A stretch of 64,000 bases of DNA from Amycolatopsis australiensis (GTDB lineage Bacteria > Actinomycetota > Actinomycetes > Mycobacteriales > Pseudonocardiaceae). Shown piece after piece: positions 1 to 25,500 of the stretch (positions within the stretch are counted from its first letter, which is position 1; every line of letters starts with the position of its first letter). Position numbers and translations under genes: made by a program. Below the pieces are notes generated by a model. The model was not told the origin of the DNA, did no database searches, and saw only the letters and a list, made by a program, of their open reading frames with translations. The stretch spans positions 7,292,001-7,356,000 of the forward strand of contig NZ_FPJG01000006.1 in NCBI RefSeq assembly GCF_900119165.1. The letters run 5' to 3'.

Positions 1-10540
<10,540 letters not shown>

Positions 10541-10550
10541 CGAGCAGTCC

Positions 10551-13500
10551 TCACGCTTCCTGGTCGAAGGCGAGGCTTTCCAGCTCGCCCAGGATGAGTT
10601 CCTCGACGGTGCCGGCCAGCCCGGCGACCGTGCGCGCGGTCAGCACGTCCGCCGGGGTGAGCCGGACGTCGAAGAGGGCACTGGCCTTGGCCGCGATGTG
10701 CAGGCTGCGCAGGGAGTCGCCGCCGAGGGCGTAGAAGCTGTCTTCGGCGCCGACGCGTTCCACGCCGAGCACTTCGGCCCAGATCCCGGCCAGCGCGCGC
10801 TCGGTCTCGGTCTCCGGTTCGGCGTGCTTCGCCTCCGGCGCGGCGGGGGCGGGCAGCGCGCGGCGGTCGAGCTTGCCGTTGGCGCTCACCGGGAGCCGGT
10901 CGAGCGGGACGAACGCCGACGGCACGAGGTAGTCCGGCAGCGTCCCGGCCAGGAACTCCCGGAGCACCCCGGCGTCCACATCGGACACGACGTACGCGAC
11001 CAGCTGCTTGGCGCCCGGCCGGTCCTCCCGCACCACGACCGCGGCCTGCGCCACGCCGGGGTGGGCGGCCAGCGCCGCTTCGGCCTCGCCGGGTTCGACG
11101 CGGAAGCCGCGGAGCTTGACCTGGTCGTCCCGCCGGCCGAGGAATTCGAGGGTGCCTCCGGCACTCCAGCGGACGAGGTCGCCCGTGCGGTACATCCGCT
11201 CCCCCGGCGCCCCGGCCGGGTCGGCCACGAACCGGTCGGCGGTGAGACCGGGCCGGTCGCGGTAGCCGCGGGCCAGTCCCGCGCCCGCCAGGCACAGCTC
11301 GCCGGGCACGCCCGGCGGCACCGGCCGCAGGTCCGGGTCCACGACTCGCGCGCGCACCCCGTCGAGGGGACGGCCGATCGGGACCCGGTCGGGCACGGCG
11401 CCGGCCATGGGGTGCGCTGTCGCGAACGTCGTGGTTTCGGTCGGGCCGTAGCCGTCGACGACCCGCAGGCCCGGGCACGCGGCCAGCACGCGCCGCACCG
11501 AAGCGGCCGGGACGACGTCGCCGCCGGTCCAGACTTCGCGGAGGCCGCCGAAGCAGTCCGGTGTTTCCTGGGCGAGCACGCGGAACAGCCCGGCGGTGAC
11601 CCACATCGCGGTCACGCCGTGTTCGCGGACCAGGTCCCGCAGCTGCGGCGCGTCGATGCCTTCGCCGGGGGCGACGACCACCCGGCCGCCGCCCAGCAGC
11701 GGCACCCACAGCTCGTACGTCGTCGCGTCGAACGCCAGCGGCGAGTGCAGCAGGACACGCTCGTGCGCGCCGCCGCGGAATCGCCGGTCGGCGGCCAGCG
11801 CGGCCACGTCGCGGTGGCGCACCACGACACCCTTCGGCACGCCGGTGGAGCCGGACGTGTACATGACGTACGCCGCCTGGTCCGGGTCGACGGCGATCCC
11901 GGGATCCGCCGCGGACTCGTCGTCCACGGAGGACAGCAGCACGGTCTGCCCGAACGGGAACTCCCGCGCCGCGACGACGAACCGGACGCCGTCGAGCAGC
12001 AGCCGCTGCCGCTCGGCCGGCGCGCGGGTGTCGACCGGCAGGTAGGCGCCACCCGCCTTGACCACGGCCAGCTCGGCGACCACGGCGCCGGCGCCGTCCA
12101 CGGCGAGGCCGACCGGCTCCTCCGGCCGCAGGCCCAGCCCGGCGAGACGGTTCGCGAGCCGGTTGGCCCGCCGGTCCAGCTCGGCGTAGCTGAGCACCTC
12201 GCCGCCGAGGACGGCCGCGATCGCGTCCGGCCGGGCGCGGACCTGCTCGGCGAACAGGGCGGGCAGGGACACCGCGGGCGGCTCGTCGCCGGTCGCCGTC
12301 CACTCCGCGAGCAACCGGGTCTCGTCCGGGGTCGTCATGGTGACCGCGCCGACGGGCCGGTCGCCGTCGGCGGTCAGCTCGCGAACGAGGGTCAGCAGGT
12401 GCCCGGCCAGGCGCGTCACCGTCGCGGGGTCGAACAGGGCCGGGTCGTAGCCCACGTCCACCGACAGCTCGGCGCCCGGCGAAGCGACCACGGTGAGCGG
12501 GAAGTTCGTCGTCTCGCGCGCCGAGAGGCCGCGCACGGCCAGGCCGTGCCCGGCGGACGCGCCGGTGATCGGGTAGTTCTCGAACACGACGAGGCTCGCG
12601 CACAGGTCGGCCCCGCCGGGCAGGCCGGCCCAGCCCTGGACCCGGGCCAGCGGGACGTGGCCGTGCCGGCGGGCCTCCGCCTGCGCGGCCTGCAGCCCGG
12701 CGAGCCAGTCCGCCACGCGGGCGCGGCGGTCGACGGTCGTGCGGACGGGCAGGGTGTTGATGAAGATGCCGGTGATGTCGTCGACGCCGGGCACCTCGGC
12801 CGGGCGGCCGGACGCGGTGGCGCCGAACACGACGTCGTCGCGTCCGCTGTAGACCGACAGCAGCAGCGCCCAGGCGCCCTGCAGCACGACGTTGTGCGTC
12901 AGGCCGTGGCGCTTGACGAACGCGTCGAGGCGCGCGGTGGCCGGGCCGCCGAGCTTGACCGGCAGCCATTCGGCCGAGCAGGGCGCGTGGCCGGGGGCCG
13001 GCGTGCGGTCGGCGGGCACCGGGGCCGGGCCCTCGACGCCGTCGAGCGCGGCACGCCAGAAGCGTTCGGCGTCCGCTTGGTCCTGGCGGCCCAGCCAGGC
13101 GAGGTAGTCCCGGAACGGCGGCCGCGCGGGCAGCGGCTGCCCGGCGTAGGCCGTGCAGACGTCCGAAAGCACCTGGAAGACGCTCCAGCCGTCGAGCAGC
13201 ACGTGGTGGAACGTCCACAGCACCTGGACTTCCGTGGCGGAGAGCCGGGCCAGCGCGACCCGGGCCAGTGGCGCGGTCCCCAGGTCGAGGCCTTCCGCGC
13301 GGTCCTCGGCGAGGAGCTTCCGCAGTTCCTCCTCGTGGTCCAGGCCGGTCCAGTCGAGACGGCGGACCGGCAGGGTGACCGCGCGGTGCACGACCTGGAC
13401 CGGCTCGTCGACCCCGGCCCAGACGAACGCCGTGCGCAGGACCGGCGTGCGGTCGACGACCCGCTGCCACGCTTCGGCGAGCCGGTCGACGTCGGTGACG

Positions 13501-16500
13501 CCGTCGAGGACGAAGGTCGCCTGCTCGAAGTACAGGCCCTGCGCGGCCTGGGACAGCCCGTGGAACACCATGCCGACCTGCATCGGCGTCAGCGGGTAGA
13601 CGTCCTCGGCGCCCTGCGCGACCAGCTCGTCCACAGTGGACTGGCCGAGCCGGGCCAGGGGGAAGTCGGACGGCGTCCGGCCGCCCGCGCCCGGCTCGGC
13701 GCAGTGCGCGACGATCTCCCGCAGCGCGGTCAGCATCCGCTCGGCGAGGTCCCCGATGGTGCTCCGGTGGTGCACGCCGGCGACGTAGGACCAGGTCAGC
13801 TCCAGTTCGCCGCCGGTGACCCTGCCGACGACGTCGAGGACGTGGGTGCGCGGCGCCGCCGGGTCGACGTCGGCGTCGAGCCCGCCGGTCGTGTCGTCGA
13901 ACCGCCCGAGGTAGTTGAAGCTGACCGGCGGGTCGATCACGGGTGCCGTGCCGGTCAGGTACCGCAGCGCGCCGTAGCCGATGCCGCGCCGGGGCACCGC
14001 CCGCAGCCGCTCTTTCACCGCCTTCAGCGCATCGCCCCAGTCGTCGGGGACGTCGAGCGCGACCGGGAACATCGTGGTGAACCAGCCGACGGTCCGGGAC
14101 AGGTCGACGTCGCCGAACAGCTCTTCCCGGCCGTGCCCTTCCAGGTCGATGACGGGCGGGTGCCCGGTCCAGTCCCGCAGGACCCGGCCCAGCGCGGTCA
14201 GCAGCACGTCGTTGACCTGGGTGCGGTACACCTCGGGGACGTCGTGCAGCAGCGCCCGCGTCTCCCCGGCGGTGAGCCGGACGGTGACCTCCCGGCTGCC
14301 GGCGACGGTGGCCGGGCCTTCGCCGTCGGCGGGCAACGGCGGTACCGGCGGCAACGCGCGCCAGTGGTCCAGTTCGTCGTCGAACCCACCGGCCCCGGCG
14401 TGCTCGGCCAGCCGCCGGGCCCAGGCGAGGAACGACGTCGTCTTCGGGGCGAGGTCCTCGCCCCGGTAGGCGGCGAGCAGGTCCTCCACGAGGATCCGCC
14501 AGGAGACGCCGTCGACCACGAGGTGGTGGGCGGCCAGGAGCAGCCGCCGCCCGTCGAGGACGGCGTTCAGCAGCGGCCCCCGGCCGAGGTCGAACGACAC
14601 CTCGCCGGTCAGCAGCTCGGCAGGCCACACCGGCTCGCCGTGCTGGCGCCCGCCCTCGAACCGGAGGCGCAGCGCGTCGTGGTGGGCCCACACCGCCTCC
14701 AGCGCGCGACGCAGGGCCCGCTCGTCGACGTCGTCGGCGAACTCGACGACCAGGCGCTGGTCGAACCGCGCGGGCTGGTTCGCGAAGTACCAGCGCTGGA
14801 TCGGCGTGAGCGGCGCCTCGCCGGTGACCGGGCCCTGCTCGGCACGCGGCCCGTCGCCGCCGCCCGCGTGCGCGGCGAGCGCGGCCAGGGTCGGATACCG
14901 GAAGACGTCGTGCGGCAGCAGCGTCAGCCCGGCGCGGCGGGCGCGGGAGACGACCTGGATGCTGAGGATCGAGTCGCCGCCGAGGGCGAAGAAGTTCGTC
15001 TCCGCCCCGACGTGCCCGACGCCGAGCACGTCCGCCCAGATCGCGGCCAGCGCCCGCTCGGCCTCGGTCGACGGCGGCCGGTGGGTGCCGGCCGCGGCGA
15101 AGTCCGGGGCGGGCAGGGCGTTCCGGTCGAGCTTGCCGTTGACGTTCACCGGGAACCGGTCCAGCCGGACGAACGCGGCGGGCACCATGTAGTCCGGCAG
15201 CGTCCGGCCCAGGAACTCCGCCAGGTCGTCCGCCTCGCCGGTGAAGTAGGCGACCAGCCGCTTCACCCCGCCGTCCGCGCGCGCCACGACCGCGGCCTGG
15301 TCGACGCCCGGGTGCGCGCCGAGCGCCGCTTCGATCTCGCTCGGCTCGATCCGGAAGCCGCGCACCTTCACCTGCTCGTCGGCGCGGCCGACGAACTCCA
15401 GCACACCGTCGTCGGTCCAGCGCACGAGGTCGCCGGTGCGGTACATCCGCTCCCCCGGCGGCCCGAACACCTCGGGCAGGAACCGGCCGGCGGTCAGGCC
15501 CGGGCTGCCGTGGTAGCCGCGGGCCAGACCGGCCCCGGCGACGTAGAGCTCGCCCGGGGCGCCGGGCGGCACCGGCCGCAGGTCCGGGCCGAGGACGTAG
15601 ACCCGCATGTTGTCCAGGGGCTTCCCGATCGGCACGACGTCGGGAATCTCGCCGGGCAACGGGTGCACGGTCGCGAAGGTCGTGGTTTCGGTGGGGCCAT
15701 AGACATCGGCGACCAGCGTGTCCGGGCAGGCTTCCCGGACCCGCCGCAGAGCAGCCGCGGGCACCGCGTCGCCGCCGGTCCAGACCTCACGCAACCCGGC
15801 GAAGACCTCCGGAGCTTCCTGCGCGACCAGCCGGAACAGCCCGGTGGTCAGAAAGGCGCCGGTGACGCCGTGCGTGGTCAGCAGCCGCCCGAGGGTGTGG
15901 ACGTCGAGATCACCCGGCGGCGCCAGCACCACCGTGCCACCGTTGAGCAACGGCACCCACAGCTCGTAGGTCGAGGCGTCGAACGAATGCGGCGAGTGCA
16001 GCAACACCCGGTCGTGCGCGGCGAACCGCCGGTCGGCGGCCAGCGCCACGACGTCGCGGCGGCGCACGGCCACGCCTTTCGGCGTCCCCGTCGAACCGGA
16101 CGTGTACATCACGTACGCGAGGTTGTCCGGGTCCGCCACCGGCAGCGGCACGTCCGCGGTCCGCCCGTCCGGGACGACGACCGGTCCACTGTGGAGCGTC
16201 CGGGCGGTCTCGGCCCGGTCCGCGTCGGTGACCAGGATGCGCGCACCACTGAGCAGGGTCCGCAGCCGGGGCGCGGGCGCGCGGGTGTCCAGGGGCAGGT
16301 AGGCGGCGCCGGCCTTGACGACGGCGAGTTCGGCGACGACCAGCTCCGGCGAGCGGTCCATGAGCACCGCGACGAGCTGTTCGGGCCCGGCGCCGAGCGA
16401 GACCAGGTACCGCGCGAGCCGGCCGGCCCGCTCGTCCAGTTCCGCGTAGGTCAGGTGGACGCCGTCCCCGGTCAGCGCGGTGGCTTCGGGCGTGCGCCCG

Positions 16501-19500
16501 GCCTGGGCGGCGAACAGCTCGGCCAGGTCGCCTTCCGGCAGCGGCTGCGCCGTGTCGTTCCACTCGGCCAGCACGCGGTGGCGTTCGGCGCCGGTCAGCA
16601 GGTCGACGTCGTCCAGCGGCCGGCCCGGGTCCGCGGCGAAGGCGTCGAGGACACCGGTGAGCTGCCGGGCGATCCGCTCGGCCGTCGCGGGGTCGAACAG
16701 GTCCGGGTCGTAGCCGACGTCGAGCGTGATCCGCTCCCCCGGCGAGGCGACGACGCTGAGCGGGTAGTTGGTCGTCTCGGCCGCGTCGACGTCGCGCAGG
16801 CTCAGCCCGTGCGCGGCCGCAGTGTCGGCCGGGTAGTTCTCGAACACGACGATGCTGTCGAACAGGCTGCCGGAAGCGCCGCTCCACGCCTGCAGCTTCG
16901 TCAGCGGCAGGTGCCCGAACCGGCGGGATTCGACCTGCCGGGCCTGCAGCGCGGCCAGCCAGCCGGCCACCGAGTCCCCCGCGACGGTGACCCGTACGGG
17001 CAGCGTGTTGATGAAGATGCCGGTGACGTCGTCGGCGCCGGGCAGCTCGACCGGGCGGCCGGAGACCGTGGTGCCGAAGCAGACGTCCCGTTCACCGCTG
17101 AGGCGGGCCAGCAGCAGGGCCCACGCGCCCTGCAGGACGGTGTTCACCGTGAGCCCGGCGCGCCGCGCCGTCTCGCGCAGCCGCCCGGAGTTCTCGATCG
17201 GCACGCGCAGCCACCGCGAGGAGCGGGTGGTGTGGGCCTGCGCGGGCGCGCGGTCGAAGGGCAGCCGGGCGGGGGCGACGAGGTCGCCGAGTTCCGCCCG
17301 CCAGTACCGTTCCGCCGCGGCGTCGTCCTGGCGGGCCAGCCAGCCCACGTAGTCGCGGAACGGCGGCCGTTCGGGCAGCTCTTCGCCGGCGTACGCGGCG
17401 AAAACGTCGGACAGCACGCCGAAGACGCTCCAGCCGTCGAGCAGCACGTGGTGGAACGTCCACAGCACGCGGACTTCGGTCTCGGACAGGCGCGCCAGCA
17501 TCAAGCGCAGCAACGGTGTCTCGGTCAGGTCGAGGCCGCGGGCGCGGTCCGCGGCCAGGACGTCCTGCCAGGCGCGCTCCTGCTCCTGCGGGGTACGGCC
17601 GCGCCAGTCGTGGTGGGTGACCGGGACTTCGGCGTGGCGCTGCACCACCTGGAGCGGCTCGGGCACGTCCTCCCACACGATCCGCGTCCGCAGCACGGGT
17701 GTCCGGTCCACGACCCGCTGCCACGCGCGCGCCAGTGCGGCCGGGTCGCGCACGCCGTCGAGGACGAACCCGACCTGCTGGAAGTACACGCGTTCCGCGT
17801 GCTGGGACAGGGCGTGGAAGACCATGCCTGCCTGCATCGGCGTCAGCGGGTAGACGTCCTCGACCGCGCGGCCGTCGCCGACCAGCTCGTCCAACGCGGA
17901 CTGGTCGAGCGCGGCCAGCGGGAAGTCGGACGGCGTCCGGCCGCCGGCGCCCGGCTCGGCGCAGTGCCGGACGATCTCGCGCAGGGCGTCGAGCATCGCG
18001 GTGGCCAATGAGTCCACAGTGGACCTTTGGTGCACGCCTTCGGCGTAGTACCAGGTCAGCTCCAGCTCGCCGGCTTCGACGCGGCCGACGACGTCGAGCA
18101 GGTGCGCCCGCGCCGAGCGGGGGCTCTCGTCGGATTCGAGGCGCCCGGAGCCGAACCGGCCGAGGTAGTTGAAGCTGATCTGCGGGTCGATCGCGGGAGC
18201 CGTGCCGGTCAGGTAGCGCAGGGCGCCGTAGCCGATCCCGCGGCGCGGGACCGCCCGCAGCTGCTCCTTGACCGACTTCAGCGCGGCGCCCCAGCCGCGG
18301 GGCACGTCGAGGGCCACCGGGAACACGGTGGTGAACCAGCCGACCGTGCGCGACAGGTCGACGTCGGCGAACAGCTCTTCCCGGCCGTGCCCTTCCAGGT
18401 CGACGACCGGGACGTGCCCGGTCCAGTCCCGCAGCACCCGGCCGAGCGCGGTCAGCAGCACGTCGTTGACCTGCGTCCGGTAGACCGGCGGGACGTCGCG
18501 CAGCAGCGCGCCGGTTTCCGTGGCCGGGAGCCGGACGGTGACCGAGCGCATCCCGGCGACGGTGGTGTCGCCGTCGCCGTCGACCGGGATCGGCCGCGGT
18601 TCGGGCAGGCTCCGCCAGTGGTCGAGTTCGTCGTCGAAGCCGCCCGCCTCGGCGTGCCCGGTCAGCCGGGTGGCCCACTCGCGGAACGACGTCGTGCGCG
18701 GGCCGAGGTCGATCGGCTCGCCCCGCAGCGCCTGCTCGTAGGCCCGCTCGAAGTCCTCGATCAGCACCCGCCAGGACACGCCGTCGACCACGAGGTGGTG
18801 GACGGCGAGCTCGACGTCGTGGCCGGACACCTCGAGCCGGACGAGCGGCGTCTCGGCGCCGACCGGGCCGTTGTGCTGGTGCGGGCCGTCGTCGTCGTGG
18901 GTGAACCGCATCCGCAGCGCGTCGTGGTGGGCCAGCAGCGCGTCGACCGCCCGGCGGGCCGCACCGGCGTCCACCGGGTCCGGTCCCAGGTGGACGAACT
19001 GGTGGAAGTGGTCCGGCGCGGCGGTCTGGGTCGCGAAGAACCAGCGCTGGATCGGGGTGAGCGGGACCGCGCCGCTGACCGGGCCGCGTTCGGCCGTCGC
19101 GGTGGCCGTGCGGGCGGCCGCGGCGAGCGCGGCCGGGGTGCGGTGCGCGAACAGGTCACCGGGCAGCAGCTCCAGGCCGGCGCGGCGGGCCCGGGACACG
19201 ACCTGGATGCTGAGGATCGAGTCGCCGCCGAGGGCGAAGAAGTCGTCGGTCGCGCCGACGCGCTCGACGCCCAGCACCTCGGCCCAGATCCCGGCGATCA
19301 GGCGTTCGCGATCGGTGCGCGGGGCCACGTGCCCGCGGCCGCCGAAGTCCGGCGCGGGCAGCGCGGTCCGGTCGAGCTTGCCGTTGACGTTCACCGGGAA
19401 CCGGTCCAGCCGGACGAACGCGGCGGGCACCATGTAGTCCGGCAGCGTGCGGCCCAGGAACTCCGCGAGCCCTTCGGTCTCGCCCACGACGTAGGCGACC

Positions 19501-22500
19501 AGGCGCTTCACCCCGCCGTCCGCGCGGGCCAGCACCGCGGCCTGCTCGACGCCCGGGTGCGCGCCGAGCGCCGCTTCGATCTCGCTCGGCTCGACGCGGA
19601 AGCCGCGCACCTTCACCTGCTCGTCGGCGCGGCCGACGAACTCCAGCACGCCGTCGTCGGTCCAGCGCACGAGGTCGCCGGTGCGGTACATCCGCTCACC
19701 GGGCGGCCCGAACGGGTCGGCGACGAAGCGGTCGGCGGTCAGGCCCGGCCGGCCGAGGTACCCGCGCGCCAGCCCGGCCCCGGCGATGTGCAGCTCGCCG
19801 GGCGCGCCCGGTGGGGCGAGCCGCAGGTCGCCGTCGAGGACGTAGACCCGGGTGTTGTCCAGGGGCTTCCCGATCGGCACGACGTCGGGAACCTCGCCGG
19901 GCAACGGGTGCACGGTCGCGAAGGTCGTGGTTTCGGTGGGGCCATAGACATCGGCGACCAGCGTGTCCGGGCAGGCTTCCCGGACCCGCCGCAAAGCAGC
20001 CGCGGGCACCGCGTCGCCGCCGGTCCAGACCTCACGCAACCCGGCGAAGACCTCCGGGGCTTCCTGCGCGACCAGCCGGAACAGCCCGGTGGTCAGAAAG
20101 GCGCCGGTGACGCCGTGCGTGGTGAGTGTCCGCCCGAGGGTGTCGACGTCGAGATCACCCGGCGGCGCCAGCACCACCGTGCCACCGTTGAGCAACGGCA
20201 CCCACAGCTCGTAGGTCGAGGCGTCGAACGAATGCGGCGAATGCAGCAACACCCGGTCGTGCGCGGCGAACCGCCGGTCGGCGGCCAGCGCCACGACGTC
20301 GCAGTGGCGTGCGGCCACGCCCTTGGGCCGGCCGGTCGAGCCGGAGGTGTAGATGACGTAGGCGAGCCGGCCGGGTTCGACGGTCACCTCCGGCGCCGTC
20401 TCCGGAGCGTCGTCCGCGCCGGTGACGATCGGTCCATTGTGAACCTCACGGGCGGTCGCCAGCCAGGTCGCGTCGGCCACCAGGACGCGGGCTCCGGCTT
20501 CGGCGAGCAGCAGCCGCAGCCGGTCGGCCGGCGCCCGCAGGTCCAAGGGCAGGTAGGCGCCGCCCGCCTTGAGGATCGCCAGCTCGGCGACGACGAGCTT
20601 GGGCGAGCGGTCCAGCAGGACCGCCACCCGGTCCTCGGGCCCGACTCCCAGCTCGCGCAGCCGGTGGGCCAGGCGGTTCGCCCGGACGTCGAGCTCGCCG
20701 TAGGTGACGCGCTGCCCGTCGGTCACGAGGGCGACCGCGTCGGGGTGACGGCGTGCGCGCGCTGCGAACAGCTCGGGCACGCTCGCCGCCGGTACCGGGT
20801 GCGCGGTGTCGTTCCGCTCGGCGAGCAGGTGCCGGACCTCGGCGCCGGACAGCATCGGCACCCGGGTCACCGGCGTGTCCGGGGCCGCGACCATGCCCCG
20901 GACCAGCGCTTCCAGGTGCCCGGCGAGCCGGGTGGCGGCCGCCGGGGCGATGACCGACGGGTCGTGGTTCAGCACCAGCGACAGCCGGCGGCCCGGGTAG
21001 GCGACCAGCCCGAGCGGGTAGTTGGTGCGCTCGGCCGCTCGGACGTCGCGGAGCCCGGAGATCTCGTCGACCGGGTAGTTCTCGAACACGACGATGCTGT
21101 CGAAGAGGCTGCCGCCGCTGCCGCTCCACGCCTGCAGCCGGGGCAGGCCGACGTGCCCGAAGCGGCGGGACTCCGCCTGCGCGGCCTGCAGGTCGCGCAG
21201 CCAGGCCGCCACCCCGCGGTCCCGGTCGAGCCGCACGCGCACCGGGAGCGTGTTGATGAACAGGCCCGCGATGTCGTCCGCGCCGGGCAGCTCGGCCGGG
21301 CGCCCGGACACCGTCGCGCCGAAGCAGACCTCCGGCTCGCCGCTGTAGCGGGCCAGCAGCGCGGCCCAGGCCCCCTGGACGAGGGTGTTGACGGTGAGCC
21401 GGTGGCGTCGGGCGAAGGCGTACACGGCCGCCGACGCGTCGTCGTCGAGTTCGACGGGGACGCGGCCGGTGGAGCTGGCCGCGTGGACGCGTCCCGGAGC
21501 CCGGTCCCCGGGCAGCGGAGTCGGGTGCACGCCGTCGAGCTGGGCACGCCAGTACGTCTCGGCGAGTGTGTCGTCCTGGGCGGCCAGCCAGGCCACGTAC
21601 TCGCGGAACGGCCGCCGTGGCGGCGGTGCTTCGCCGCGCAGCAGCGCGACGACGTCGTTCAGGACGCCGAAGACGCTCCAGCCGTCGAGCAGCACGTGGT
21701 GGAACGTCCAGATCACCCGCACGGCCGTGGCGGACACGCGGGCGACGGCCAGCCGGGCCGGCGGCGCCTTCGCCAGGTCGAGCCCCTCGGCCAGGTCGGC
21801 CGCGAGGTACCCGGCTTCACCGTCCACAGCGGACCAGTCCGGATAGGACACCGGGAGTTCGGCGGTGCGCTGCACCACCTGGAGCGGCTGCGGCACGCCG
21901 TCCCACACGATCCGGCTGCGCAGCACCGGCGTCCGGTCGGCGATCCGCTGGAACGCCTCCCCGAGGCGGCGCGGGTCGGGCACGTCGTCGAGGGTGAACG
22001 AGATCTGTTCGAAGTAGACCCGTTCGCCGGGCTGGGCCAGGTCGTGGAAGACCATGCCGGCCTGCATCGGCGTCAGCGGGTAGATGTCCTCGACTTCGCG
22101 GCCGTCGCCGACGAGGGTGTCGAGGCTGGCCTGGTCGAGGCCCGCGAGCGGGAAGTCGGACGGCGTCCGGCCGCCCGCGCCCGGCTCCGCGCAGTGCGCG
22201 ACGATGGCCCGCAGCGCATCCAGCAGTCCTTCGGCCAGCCGCGTGACGGTGGCTTCCTCGTGGACGCCTTCGGCGTAGGTCCAGGAGAACTCCAGGACCT
22301 CGCCGTCGACCCGGCCGACGACCTCCAGCAGGTGGGTGCGGGTATCGCTGGGGTCGGCGTCGAGGGACAGCTCGCGGTGCAGGCCCGCGTACAGCCGGCC
22401 GGGCAGGTCGAACTGCCCGAGGTAGTTGAAGCTCACCGGCGGGTCGACGACGGGCGCCGTCCCGGTCAGGTAGCGCAGGGCGCCGTAGCCGATGCCCTTG

Positions 22501-25500
22501 CGCGGCACCGCGCGCAGCTGCTCCTTCACCGACTTCAGGGCGGCACCCCAGTCGTCCGGGACGTCCAGCGCGACGGGGAACAGGCTGGTGAACCAGCCGA
22601 CGGTCCGCGACAGGTCGGCGTCGAAGAGCTCCTCGCGGCCGTGTCCCTCGAGGTCGATCACCGGAACGTGCCCGGTCCAGTCCCGCAGCACGCGGCCGAG
22701 CGCGGTCAGCAGCACGTCGTTGACCTGCGTCCGGTAGACCACGGGCACCTGCCGCAACAGCGCCCGGGTCTCCTGGGCGGTGAGGCGGACGGTGACCTCG
22801 CGGGCCCGGCCGACCGTGTTCGCGCCGTGGCCGTCGACCGGGATCGCGGGCGGCTCGGGCAGGTTCCGCCAGTGCGGCAGCTCGTCGTCGAAGCCGCCGT
22901 CCTCGGCGTGGGCGGCCAGCCGCGCGGCCCAGTCCCGGAAGGACGTCGTCCGCGGGCCGGGGTCCGCCCGGTGGTAGGCCCGGTCGAGGTCTTCCAGCAG
23001 CAGCCGCCACGACACGCCGTCGACGACGAGGTGGTGCGCGGCCAGGCTCAGCACCCGCCGGCCGGGCTCGCCCGACAGTGACCAGCGCAGCAGCGAATGG
23101 CCATCGCCCGGTGGGGTGTTGTACTGCGACCAGTCGTCGCCGTCGGGCTCGAACCGCATGCGCAGGGCGTCGTGGTGTTCGGTCAGCGCGGCCAGCGCCC
23201 TCGCCAGGTGCGCCTCGTCGACGCCGGCGGCGAGCCGGACCGCGATCGTCTGGTGGAACCGGTCCGGCACCGCCGACGTGGCGAAGAACCAGCGCTGGAT
23301 CGGGGTGAGCACGACGTCCCCGCTCACCGGCCCGCGCTCGGCACCCGCCGCCGCTTCGCCGACCACCGGGGCGAGCGCGGCGATCGTCTGGTACCGGAAC
23401 AGGTCGGCCGTGGTCACGGCGAGGCCCGCGCGCCGCGCCCGGGCGCTCACCCGGATGCTGAGGATCGAATCGCCGCCCAGGGCGAAGAAGTTGTCCTCGA
23501 CGCCGACCCGCTCGACCCCCAGCACCTCGGCCCAGATCCCGGCCAGGACGGCTTCCCGTTCGGTGCGGGGTCCCCGCTCGGCGGCGGGTTCGAACCGCGG
23601 TTCCGGCAGCGCGTGCCGGTCCACTTTGCCGTTGGCGTTGAGCGGCAACGCGTCCAGCACGACGATCGCCGACGGCACCAGGTAGTCCGGCAGGGTTCGG
23701 CCCAGCGCACCGCGGAGCGCGCCGGTGTCCACCGTGGACCCTTCGGCCGGGACGACGTACCCGACGAGCTGCTTGCGCGCGCCGGTGACGCGGACGGCCA
23801 CGACCGCCTGGGCCACCGACGGCTCGGCGGCCAGCGCGCGTTCGGCCTCGGCCGGTTCGACGCGGAAGCCGCGGATCTTCACCTGGTCGTCGGCCCGGCC
23901 GGCGAACTCCAGGGTGCCGTCGGAGCGCCACCGGCCCCGGTCGCCCGTCCGGTACATCCGCTGCCCCGGCGCCCCGAACGGGTCGGCGACGAACCGCTCG
24001 GCGGTCGCCCCCGGCCGGCCGGAGTAGCCACGGGCGAGCCCCGCCCCGGCGATGCAGACCTCGCCGAGCGCACCCAGCGGCACCAGCCGGAGCCGCTCGT
24101 CGAGCAGGTACACCCGCGTGCCGGCCAGCGGCGTGCCGATCGGCACGACGTCCGGGACCGCGGCCGCGGACGGCATCGGGAACGACGAGGCGAAGGTGGT
24201 CGTCTCGGTCGGGCCGTAGCCGTCGACGACCGTGAGCCCGGGACAGTGCCCGAGCACCCGGCGCGCCGCGGCCGGCGGCACGACGTCGCCGCCGGTCCAG
24301 ACCTCGCGCAGCCCGGCGAAACAGCCCGGCTCGTCCTCGGCGAAGAGCCGGAAGAGCCCGGCGGTCAGCCACAGCGCGGTGACCCGGTGTTCGGCCGTGA
24401 GCCGCCGGAGCGTGCCGGCGTCCAGATCCCCGGGCGGCGCGACCACCACCGTGCCGCCGTTGAGCAGCGGGATCCACAGTTCGTAGGTCGAGGCGTCGAA
24501 GGCCAGCGGCGAGTGCAGCAGCACCCGCTCGTGGGCCCCGCCGGCGAACCGCGGGTCGGCGGCGAGCGAGGCGACGTCGGCGTGCCGCACGGCCACGCCC
24601 TTCGGCACGCCGGTTGAGCCCGACGTGTACTCGACGTACGCCAGGTTTTCCGGGTCCAGCGGGATCTCCGGCGGCGACGAAGGTTCGTCGACGTCGGTGA
24701 CGACGAACGATGCCGTGTGGACGGCCGCGGCGGTGTCCCGCCACCGCTCGTCGGTGAGCAGCACCGGCGTGCCGTGCAGGACCGGCCGCAGGCGGCCGGC
24801 CGGAGCCCGCAGGTCCAGCGGGAGGTAGGCGGCGCCGGCCTTGAGGATCGCCAGCACGGCGACGACCTGGGCGGCCGAGCGGTCCATGAGCACGCCGACC
24901 CGGTCCTCGGGGCGGACGCCGAGCCGGACCAGCCGCCGCGCGAGCCGGTCGGCGCGGGCCTGCAGCTCGCGGTAGGTCAGTGCCACGTCGCCCACCACGG
25001 CGGGCGCGTCCGGGTGGCGGGCGGCGCGGCGGTCGAAGAGGTCCGGGACGGTGCCGGCGATCTCCTGCCCGGCGGCCGGCGGCAGCAGGAACCGGCGGTC
25101 GGCGTCGGTGAGCAGCGGAAGCTCGCCCACCGGGCGCGCCGGATCGGCGGCGATCCCGGCAAGGAGGGTCTCGAGGCTGTTCGTCAGGCGCTCGATCGTG
25201 GCCGCGTCGAAGAGCGCGGTCGCGTACTCGACGGTGACACGCAAGCCGTCCGGGCGCGGCCAGAACTCCACGACCAGGTCGAACCGCGCCGACGGGCGGG
25301 GCAGCTCGTACTCGGTCACCCGCAGCCCGGCGGCCTCGCGGGGCCGCACGAGCGGGCTCTGCAGGACGACGACGGCCTGCACCAGCGGCGTCCGCGACGG
25401 GTCGCGGTCCGGCTGGACTTCTTCGACGACGCGGTCGAAGGGCACGTCGCCGTGGGCGAACGCCGCCAGCACGGTCTCCCGGAACCCGGCCAGGAACTCG

